Below are positions 55,135 to 64,000 of a stretch of DNA of 64,000 bases, in pieces. The translations under genes were made by a program, and so were the position numbers. Source of the DNA: Piliocolobus tephrosceles. Lineage: Eukaryota > Chordata > Mammalia > Primates > Cercopithecidae. The stretch lies in contig NC_045441.1 of the NCBI RefSeq assembly GCF_002776525.5, positions 85,579,215 through 85,643,214 on the forward strand, read 5' to 3'. Position 1 is the stretch's first letter. The number at the start of each line of letters is the position of its first letter. The notes beneath the pieces were generated by a model that was given only the letters and a program-made list of their open reading frames with translations, was not told the DNA's origin and did no database searches.

Positions 55135-57975
55135 GCAAATAATGTGAGAAAAAAATCATCCTATTTACTGTGTGGGTATGTTGTTAATTCTGCTCTAGAA
55201 ATGCTGTGATAATTGTGCTGCTTTAAGGTATAATTGAACATTGAACTATATTGTGGATTGGGCCAGAGAGTAAGAAGAGAGATTCTAGCTGGAGAAGAGA
55301 AAGAACTTAGTGTCTCTTGATTTGGGCTGCCAAGGGGAACAGTACATTACATGTGGGCAGGCCAGGATTTAGGAATTGTGAGGGGTCAAAAAGAGACACC
55401 TATGAAATTGTGTTTGTCCTTGGTGGCTAAAGTATAGCTGATATCTGAGAGCACGTGAAATGGGAAGGGGCTGGGAGCTCTGAGAACAAGTCAACTATGT
55501 GAGCCCTGAACCTTGGGCTTCTTTATACAGTTCTTGCACTGTCTGGGATCATTCTTCCCCTGCAATCATTTATCATTTAACAAAGTCTTATTGAAAGCTT
55601 TAATTTGTTTAAATTATTCTATAGGGTACTAAGGACAAAAGATTTTGTCCAGTAGTGTACATTAAAGTGAGAGGTATTAAAATGGGAGAGAAAACCCAAC
55701 CCTTGCATAGTAGAGGCAGCTGGCAACCAATAGTAAAGAACTTTGAGGGTAAGGTAAAACTTAAGAAGACAGAGGTAGTAGTGTTAGTGGTCTCAGTGTC
55801 TACAGGATAAAATCCTAGAAATTTGAGTTTTATTAAGGTATGCCATATTGTTTGAAAGTGTTCTTCACAACTTTCCTATGAGTTTTGTTCTTGAACACAA
55901 ATTAATAGTTTTGGAAATATTGTGACTAAAGCCATTAAAAAATACACATCACGAGTCTTAAAATATGTTATTCCAATTTTAGTAGTCCTCTTAAATATTT
56001 TCTTTCAAAATACCCTTGGTTCCTTCAGTAATCCTCATGCTTTGTGGTTTCTAGGCGCTTTATTATGATTGCTTGTTTCTAGAACCTCATGTGCCCTTCA
56101 AAATGTGACAGGCTGAACTTCTCAGCACACTCTAGGAAAGCAAGGGAACACTGCAAAGGACAGTCAGACCACCTGGTACATCCCTTGTTCTGTACACTTG
56201 ATTTCAATTAGTGAAGGCCAAGTCTATATTTTGATTTATTTTTCCAGTTGGAATATAGAGAATTTCCTAAAGAATATTGTGATTGTCTTATTTGTAAACA
56301 AGAAATAAAACAAAGGTCATGTTGAATATATTTTTATTTAAATGCATGGCTCTGAGTGAACAGATTAGAGATAAATTTTTCTGTACTGGGTATCTTGATC
56401 TAGCCTTTGAAATGATTTGATTCCTATTTTTAGGTAACTAACCTCCCCAGGCAGTTTTTGGGAGTAATGACCCAATAAACTATAAGCTGTAGGGAAAGAG
56501 GACTCAGGGAAAAGACTCCATTTCTGATGGAGGTGATCAAGGGGATGAGTGAGGGAACGAAGAGGAATGAGGATAGGAATGGGTTGTGGGTGGCAGATGC
56601 CAATGAAGTTACCCCTATTTTCTTCCTAGTCTGATGTACATAATAAAGAAATCTCTCTTCCTTTTCAAAACGTTGGCTGTTTGCTGTGTTTAATTTTATT
56701 TGCCCATGTGAGTGTAGTAGGATTAGGCTAAGTGGCTAATTCCCTTTTATCCTCAAGTCCTCTGAATAACTCAGTGGGATCACCCAGAATGACTTTAGCT
56801 ATATTGAACTTAGATAATGAAAATTAATAGGTCTTTTTTTTTCCCACGGGAAATGGTTTCTTCATCCTGTATTTGTCAAACTTATTCCTTTTAAAAGTGT
56901 AGTTCTCTATATTCAATCAAAATATATTTGTGTATGTATATTCAGTTTTATCACACAACTTATCAAAATCTTTTATAACCCAAATTCATTTGCTTAAATC
57001 TTTCCTTCTACAAATTCATCACACCTACAGATATGATAGGCCTGTCACCTATGTATTCATTATCCTGATCACTAATAAGATGGTCAGACAAGAGATTACA
57101 GCTCCATGGCAAATCACTACAGAGAGAAAGATGAATCAAGGGTTACATGACATGTTAATCAATATGATATGGGCCGTTTACCTAGCTATTAATATGTACT
57201 TCTAACCTATTCATCAATCTACACAGTCTATCTTGACAATAGTGATAATAAGACTTTTCCAAAAACTATGTGAAATCACAAAAACCCTTGCTATCACAAA
57301 ATTTCAAAATTAGAAGCTTAAAAACCATGTACCATAGCCTTCTCACCTTGGAAAAAATATTGGTGTACTAACTACTAACGTTATGAAAGCAGAAATGCCT
57401 TATACTACAAATATGTTGACTCAAGAGCTCTGTATTACCTTCTAAGGGATCAACATTTCCTTAAAGGTCCATTCTGGAAATAAGTTAGGATCAGTAGATT
57501 AGTTTCACTAACACATCTCTATGTCCTTGTTGGAAAACTGGGTACGTACTTGTCCATGTGCAGATTTTCCTCACCTTTCCTAATTGCTATGATTTCTCAG
57601 ATACCATGTTTGAAATGCCATGATTATATCTGTTAATTCCTTCCAGACACTAGCATATAAATACCTTGGGCTTAAAGACACAAAATCACTTAACTTTGTG
57701 CTCCTTTACAATATTCTTAGACACCCTGGAATCACCCTCAGACGTGTGTTCTACTTCCAATGTGATTTGCTCTGATAGAAAAAGAGAGGCAGCGTTAACA
57801 TGACTTTTTCTCCTTGCAGGAATGGGGGTTAGTCCAGCCCATTCTTTTCTTCTTGTTTTAAACATAACTTTAAAAATTATTTTCATTTTTCTTAGCATTA
57901 TTCATTATCCTGAGTTCTAATTTCTGCAATTCTGACATTCATAGTTGTGTGCTCCTTTATGTATCTTTTGTAGGT
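55135..57975. other. Repeat-poor DNA, no recognised gene
   Basis: Nearly 3 kb without a nameable repeat. The 91-codon plus frame 56930-57205 and the 70-codon minus frame 57686-57898 lack any domain I know. Confidence 0.5.
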
Positions 57976-57979
57976 GACT

Positions 57980-58370
57980 TTTAATCTTTTTTCTGTTTAT
58001 AAAATATATATTTACTAAAGAAAATTTGAAAACCAGAGATCAGAGTATAAAGAATAAAGTAAAAGTTAATTCCATCACTTAGAAATAACTATTCATAGTC
58101 TGATATACTTCATTTTTATGCAGGTATATTTTTAAAAGTTAGAATCATATTCATATTTCTATCCTGAAGTTTTACTTTGTAAGATTTTTTCATATGACAT
58201 CCAATATTTTTATACAACAACATTTTAATTATTTCAAAATACTTTATTACATTTTAATTTATTTGCTAGTCTCCTTTTTGGGAAATTTAGATTCTTCTCA
58301 TTTTTTTGCTGTTAAAAGTAAAATTGTGTTGAATAGTCTTATGCTTCAAATCTCCTTATCAGATGGTCCT
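57980..58370. repeat. Possible old LINE-1 fragment
   Basis: 'agtctgatatacttcatttt', 'agttagaatcatattcatat', 'ctcctttttgggaaatttag', 'tttttgctgttaaaagtaaa' echo a dispersed mammalian sequence usually assigned to L1M (ttggacatttaggttgtttcc...ttgctattataa). Family and orientation are tentative. Confidence 0.35.
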
Positions 58371-58374
58371 CTAA

Positions 58375-61110
58375 CCAGCTCCAATAATTTATTTAGATTA
58401 TTCTTTCTCATATGATCATTAGCCATAATTTAATCTTAGTTTCCCATTCTTTGTAGGCCATTTTCTGCCATCTTAAAGGCTCCTTGCTATTTTTTGAACT
58501 TATAGAAATCTTTGCTAGATTCTATTTATTTGGCTAGGTAGGCATATTTACCTTTTCCCAAGCCACCTGTCAATTTCCTAGTAAGTTCTTCTTAGCCAGA
58601 CTGAAATTGAAAATAATAAAGCTTTAAGAATTAATAAAAATCATAATTTTCTTTTATGATACTCCTGTTTTCAGGTAAATGTTACCTTTCTGTGGGCTTC
58701 TAAAAGAGCAAAGAAATAGCACGGTGACATATCTTGTACAGGTTTGGTGATCAAATATGCTTGACCTCAGCAGAAGACCAACAGGTCAAAGAGAAATCTG
58801 GAAGTAGAAAGCATGATTTGGACAGATGATGGGAACAGGGTCTCCAGAAGATGATGGTAGGGAAAATAGTATGATTCTGATCAGCCTATTAGACTTAGGC
58901 AGGACATCAGCTGGCAACTGGAAATCTAGAGTTCTGGAACTACTTCTCATAACAGACATCTTTTTAAAAAGGTGTCAAGGTGCCAAGTGGATTAGTGCTT
59001 AAGCTAGGAATCTTGTTCTAATTAACTAGGCCTTTAGTGATAATGGAAATTAAGTGGAAGTCAAGTCATATAAATGAGAAAATGCAGAATAGGCTGGTGA
59101 AGACTCAGGGATAATAAAGCAGGCAGATGCCTAGGGCTCCAACCAGGTATACCAACACAGGCCTTTGGGCTACTGGTGGGTTTGTATTTAATATACATGA
59201 TGTGCCTCAATTAAGTTGGCTTAAAGACTATATGAGGCTTAGAATGCAGATTTAAGGTCTTGGCACCTACTGTTGCAAAGGACTAAACTGGAGAAAAGGT
59301 ACGAATAACCAAAATCAAAGCATGACTATATTAAATCCTCTAATTTGGCCAAAATAAGTTTCTATAATAGCAGATGAAAAGATGCTTAAATACCATTACT
59401 TTACCCCACCTCTGTTTAAGGGTCTATTGGAAAAGTTTTATTCATATACTTCATCTACATATATGGCCTACATGATTGCCTAACTTCCCACAGTATTTCT
59501 GCTTCTTTTCCTTTACGCTTATCTCCCAAATTTTGCTACTCTTCCACCAAATAAATTTGCTGTAGTTATGTTTATGATTTTTAGTGATCATTTGCATTTT
59601 CTTAAAACAGAGGCTAATATCGAGCCCATTTTAATGTTTTAACATAGATAACTTTTACGTATTTTAGTCACTGATTATACCACTAAAATTAGAATATACT
59701 TATGAGATTATATCTGCCTTAAAACACAATTTATTATGTCTATTAGATTATATTCTGTCTTTGTATATTAATTGGAGGGTGTATTTTTCACAGTCCCCAT
59801 ATTCTGCTGCTTTTCTACAGAGAATTACTTTGTATTTCCCCTTGTTATTAATTTTTTTGTTCGTAAATGAATTGTTTGTCATGGTATTCAGTCTTACAGT
59901 TTTATTGAGATATTTTTGTCTTCCTCTGATCTTTATCTAAAATCTTCTTGATCAGATCAGCAATTCTTCTAGCAGATTTTTTTTCTAGGTTCTTGTGAGA
60001 TGTACTTCATCCCTTGCCAGAAGCTACATCAAATACTTTGGTAATCTTTATAGAATTTCTTGGCTTGGAATTATATAAACATATTGATGAAATTCATGTA
60101 TCTTCTGCTAAGAGGTTTAGCTTGAGGGGGAAAAAAAAAGCCTAAAGCTTAAGGTATTTTTTGTTGTTGTTGTTTTCCCCTTATGGGACAATACACTGAT
60201 GAATATAATCATTTCCTTCTTTTGATATTTATTTCCTTATTTATTGTTCTTGCTGGGGTTTCTTACCACTTACCACTCACATTTTTCTTATTATTGAAAG
60301 AATTAACAGAATAAAGATAGTTTTAAAGTTATTGAGAACTTAAATACTTTAAAAAGTCTACACTGTGAATTATTCTTGGTATTTTTATTTCTTGAACATA
60401 TTTCAGAGAAAAAAATTCTGAGACATTTGAATCCATGGAAAATTTTAAAATACATGCAATGCTTCTTTTAGCAAGAAGAATTTTGGTTTCCTCATTTTTA
60501 TTTCTGATTTAAGTCTTTGCCTAGAAAATGGGGAAGACAAACTTGACTAGAGATAAATCAGATCAATATTCTACTTGCAGTATAATTCTTTAGAATAATG
60601 GTTTCAGAGCATTGCTTTCAATAGTTCACCTTCATTCCTAACCCTATTTGCAAGTTCACCAACAACATGTTAAGTCCAGATCTGGCTATAGAACTAGGAG
60701 CTTTATTCTCTGTGTTAGTGTTACTTTTTAAAGACAACTGGTAGGTTCTTTGCTCTCACTGTACTTGGATTTTGTTTGCTGCTTCTCAGGCTAGGATTAC
60801 TTGAGTTTTAATTTCTGGCTGTCTTGAGGCTTCCAACTAAAACAGACACAGAATACTTTGGAAGCAGGGATATGGTGTTTTCCATAAAGACATAACTAAG
60901 CATAGCTTATCACTTCTGACCTGCTATGGAAGATGTCCTGGGTCTATAAATCCTACTTAAAAATGGTGGTATCTTTCCAGAAAGAACTAAAGTGTATCTA
61001 GCAACTGTCAGACCACTTTGATTACACTACTGGTTCTCCAAGAAACCCTAAACATGAAATATGTCATGTATGTCACGAAAACGTAGATATGAAATTTGAT
61101 TTGGGGCACT
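58375..61110. other. Repeat-poor AT-rich DNA, no recognised gene
   Basis: About 2.7 kb with only short simple tracts ('ttgttgttgttgtt' near 60161). No frame worth naming. Confidence 0.5.
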
Positions 61111-61113
61111 ATC

Positions 61114-61426
61114 TTTTTTTTTTTTTTTTTTTTTTTTAGAAGGAGTCTCACTCTGTCGCCCAGGCTGGAGTGCAGTGGCACTCTCTCGGCTCACTGCAAG
61201 CTCCACCTCCCAGGTTCACGCCATTCTCCTGCCTCAGCCACCCGAGTAGCTGGGACGACAGGTGCCCGCCACCATGCTCGGCTAATTTTTTTTTTTTTTT
61301 GTATTTTTAGTAGAGACGAGGTTTCACCGTGTTAGCCAGGATTGTCTCGATCTCCTGACCTCATGATCCACCCTCCTCAGACTCCCAAAGTACTAGGATT
61401 AGAGGCGTGAGGCACTGTGCCCGGCC
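61114..61426 (-). mobile_element. Alu (AluY-like), full length
   Basis: Antisense Alu with a ~24-base poly-T, a second 14-base T run in the middle linker, and 'gttcacgccattctcctgcc', 'cgtgttagccaggattgtct', ending 'cactgtgcccggcc'. 14-bp target duplicates 'atttggggcactat' (61099-61112) and 'atttggagcactat' (61428-61441) differ at one base. The frame 61096-61335 is Alu. Confidence 0.95.
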
Positions 61427-61489
61427 AATTTGGAGCACTATAACTAGTGTTATGCTAATTTATATAAGAATACAAAATGAAAAATATGT

Positions 61490-61990
61490 TGCCCTCAGTA
61501 AGCTTACAGCCAATTTGTATAAAGAGAATATGTGCAAGTTATTGTAATAGAAAAGTTATTTTAAAGATATATTAGGAAGCAAGGAAGAGATGAGTCCTTG
61601 GCCTAGGGCTAGGAGTTATATTTCTGAGAAATCTTGTTAAGCAAAGGCGATAAATGCATTGGGACTTAATAGAGGAATATAATTTAGTCACTCATAGAGG
61701 GCAAAAAATTCTATGCAGAAAGTGTAGGTGTGAGAGAAATCTTGGGGTCCAGAAACAGTAGTATATAGTGAATAATAAGCAGTTTAGTGTTCTAGAAAAT
61801 CATATATGAATAAGGAGTGATGGGGACTTAAAGTTGTAAACATACTCAGGGATCAGATTACTGAGTCTTCTGGCTATGTAAAGAAACTTTGACTATAACT
61901 GTGGATAATGGGAGATATCTTTTAGGTGTTCATTGAGATGACATTAATAGATTTAGAGCTTTAATAGATTTTTCTGAAAGTTGTAAAGGA
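61490..61990 (-). repeat. LINE-2 3' half, left of LTR insertion
   Basis: 'ccctcagtaagcttacagcc', 'gagaaatcttggggtccaga', 'actataactgtggataatgg', 'gagatatcttttaggtgttc', 'gattttctg'-type words follow antisense L2 from the 3' UTR inward. It stops near 61990 and resumes at about 62540. Confidence 0.6.
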
Positions 61991-61994
61991 TAGT

Positions 61995-62530
61995 GACTGT
62001 GGTGATTTTAATATATTTGCAAGTTCTTTGATACTCCTTCTCTTAAAAGGTAGAGCCTAATTTCCTTCCCCTTGAATGTGGGCTAAACCTAATGACTCAC
62101 TTCTAACAAAGAGAATAAAATGAAGTGACAGTGTATAACTTCAGAAACTAGATCACAGAAGTCATGCGGCTTTTTCTTTGTTCTCTTTCTGTTGGATCTC
62201 TGGCCCTGCAAGAGACAGCTGCCATGTAAGGACACTCAGAAAGACCTGTAGAGAGGCCTGTGTGGAAGGAATGGAGGCCTTCTACCAGTAGACACATGAG
62301 GAAAACGTCTTGGGGGTGAAACTTTTGGTCCTGGTCAAGCCTCCAGATGACATCAGAGAAAGTCAACAGCTGGACTGCAATCTTTGGAGAGACCTGAGCC
62401 AGTACACCCAGCTAAGCTATGCCTGGATTCCTAATCATTAGAAACCATGAGGAAGAATAATAAATGCTTGTTTTAAATGGCTACATTTTGGTGCAATGTG
62501 TTAGACAACGGTAGATAATCAATATACTGG
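61995..62530 (+). mobile_element. MLT1-type LTR (ERVL-MaLR), solitary, inserted in L2
   Basis: 'ccccttgaatgtgggctaaa', 'cctaatgactcacttctaac', 'gagacagctgccatgtaagg', 'acactcagaaagacctgtag', 'gtcaagcctccagatgacat', 'gagacctgagccagtacacc', 'cagctaagctatgcctggat', then AATAAA at 62459-62464 and 'tgttttaaatggctacattt'. The order matches an MLT1 LTR. The minus frame 62148-62366 is antisense to it. Confidence 0.75.
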
Positions 62531-62539
62531 TTTTAGATG

Positions 62540-63195
62540 GGAACAGGACTTCAGTGCAGGCAGATAAATTAGGAGCCTGCTATAGTTGGTGAGGTTAAAA
62601 GTCATGAAGTTCTAGTTTAGGGCAGGTAAAGGTGGGTAGGAGGCAAAATACATAAAAAAGTAGGAGTCAAAAATTTCTCGGACTTAGAGAATGATTAAAT
62701 ATGGAGATAGAGGAAGGCGTCTATGTTGATTCCCATGTTTCTGGCTTGGGTAACCGGGGTGAGAGTGTTGCTGATACACTGAGGAGGAGCATATTGGAGA
62801 GAGAATGGATTCAGTTTGGGACATCCAGTTTGAATTTTCTGAGATGTCCAGGTGAAATGTCTTGAATAGATGTACCAATGAAGAAATAGGGATTAAGAAA
62901 TCATCAGCACAGAGGAGGTAGTTGAGATGATAAACATATATATCATTTAGGGAAAGTATATAGAGTGAGAAAAACAGTTGTCTGAGGAAGCAACCTGGAA
63001 GCAGTGGGCATAAACAGGAAGATATAGAGGAAACTAGAATAGGTAGTGACAGAAACTTGAAAATGTAGACAGAAGGCTTGGTTTTAGGCATTAGATAGGA
63101 AACTGCATTCTCTGACACTGGTGAGAAGGAGGAAAGAAATGGGTGTTCTGGTGAGTTTTGAAGTGGATAGATAATTGGATAATTGAGAGGAATCA
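62540..63195 (-). pseudogene. LINE-2 reverse-transcriptase remnant (longest open frame of the window)
   Basis: This continues the L2 cut by the LTR: 'catgtttctggcttgggtaa', 'ggattcagtttgggacatcc', 'tgagatgtccaggtgaaatg'. A 170-codon frame runs on the minus strand from 63196 to 62684, on the L2 sense strand. Residues about 67-84 ('PGCFLRQLFFSLYILSLN') resemble the PQGSxxGPLLFSLYxLxL turn of L2/CR1-clade reverse transcriptase. Residues 96-99 read 'CADD' (62900-62911) at the place of the catalytic YADD: the two aspartates survive but the tyrosine is cysteine. The C-terminal part (about residues 114-150) matches the end of L2 ORF2 only loosely, probably through frameshifts. There are no intact neighbouring domains, so it cannot encode a working element. 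The open length is probably luck. Confidence 0.75.
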
Positions 63196-63199
63196 TTCT

Positions 63200-64000
63200 T
63201 GATAGTTCTAGTTTTCCAGATGAAGTAATAGGAGGAAAGATCGCTTGCTATACTTCCCCCACAAATAAGGATGATGCCAGTTGCGTAGAGAGAAAGTCTT
63301 TGGCTATAAGGGGAGAATGAGGAACAAAGTAAGCGAGGACAATTAGGGAATGGATGGGTTGTGCTGAGTGCTCAGTCATGCCTTTGATGTAAGTGATACC
63401 AATATGGAAATATGATGATATATACACTTGGGGAATCTTTCTGTTTCAGATCACCTGGAGCCCTAAACCTGATAACAATCCCATAGATAACAGGTTATCT
63501 ATGCAAGACATACTGAAAGATTGTAAAATTTGTTTTGCAACCCTTAGTTCATCACCTTTTTTGGGTATAGAGAGGAGTTAATATTGATCTAAAAGATACT
63601 GAATAAGAAGTACTCTTTTAGAGAGCATTGGTTTTCTACATGTTCACCCCTTTCTGCACACATAGGGGAGGGGATGCTTTTGTGCATTTTTAGCAAAGTC
63701 AGAGAAAAGCATTTGTGAAAACTACCTGGAAAGCTTGACATGAGTCTTCTAAAGTTTAGGGGACATGGTTAAAAGTTAAGGTTCTGGCTGGAGCTGGCAG
63801 AACAACAAGACAATGTGATGCTTTGGGATCTAGTTGCATCTACCACTGGGGGGGTAAAGGTGTGTTTCCCACACACTGGATGTGTTCCCCCACAAGGGAG
63901 CCAGCCATGGTCTCCTAAAAAAAAAAACCCTGCCCCAGGCAACCACTTGAGATGAGGTGGTATCTGGACGAAAGACACTGCTATATCTAGAAAATTATAA
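63200..64000. other. No recognised feature
   Basis: Unassigned to the window end. Frames 63393-63581 (plus) and 63769-63978 (minus) have no domain. A short G run (63847-63854) and an A run (about 63918-63927) are present. Confidence 0.45.

Noticed and set aside
61995..62530. AATAAA at 62459 as the end of a host gene
   Set aside because: It is the standard polyadenylation motif of an MLT1-type LTR.
1..64000. CRISPR arrays, tRNA, snRNA or rRNA genes, bacterial-type operons
   Set aside because: No spaced identical repeats, no tRNA A/B-box cloverleaf and no U6, 7SK or rRNA words noticed on either strand. The sequence is eukaryotic non-coding DNA.

Overview
This is gene-free mammalian nuclear DNA from a primate. 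It is AT-rich and CpG-poor, crowded with decayed LINE-2 and MIR copies, with eight Alu elements, two younger or intermediate LINE-1 3' ends and several MaLR (MLT1/MST-type) LTRs. The youngest-looking insertion, the Alu at 39358-39665, carries a set of bases typical of the AluYR lineage of Old World monkeys rather than of human AluY. I therefore favour a cercopithecid (macaque or baboon type) over human. I see no protein-coding gene, tRNA, rRNA, snRNA or CRISPR array. The longest open frames are fossils of transposons or chance frames, so the window is either intergenic or inside a large intron.

Layout. 1-9.5 kb: MIR and L2 scraps, a CpG-dense unassigned patch (about 2.02-2.24 kb), four Alus (two back to back at 5.5-6.1 kb) and a hAT transposon with intact 8-bp target duplications (7.9-8.1 kb). 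10-14 kb: an MLT1 LTR, a related LTR fragment, MIR, MER5A and an antisense L1 3' end. 15-25 kb: long L2 remains, including one (22.4-24.4 kb) split by an L1MA-type element and still encoding a recognisable reverse-transcriptase motif. 25-29.8 kb: MIR-rich, with microsatellites and a 36-bp tandem duplication. 29.8-37.4 kb: almost free of recognisable repeats. 37.4-38.75 kb: two direct copies of a ~132-bp segment, one of them embedded in a (TG)n microsatellite. 39-46.6 kb: an AluY inside a MIR, an (ACC)n tract, two antisense LTRs, two short perfect hairpins and a head-to-head L2 pair. 47.5-50 kb: a long ancient antisense L1M. 50-53.5 kb: a MIR split by an Alu, more MIR and L2. 53.5-61 kb: few recognisable repeats. 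61-63.2 kb: an Alu, then an antisense L2 split by an MLT1-type LTR; this L2 carries the longest open frame of the window, a decayed reverse transcriptase.

No genes work together here. The history is layered insertion: L2 and MIR first, then hAT and MaLR elements, then L1MA and L1, then Alus. I found no convincing undescribed biological system. The best candidates for a second look are the templated-looking duplication into the TG repeat (37.4/38.6 kb), the 15-bp perfect hairpin near 42.36 kb, and the repeat-poor 29.8-37.4 kb block as possible conserved regulatory DNA. Subfamily names for old repeats come from recalled consensus patterns, not a database search. Boundaries of MIR and L2 pieces are approximate to some tens of bases.
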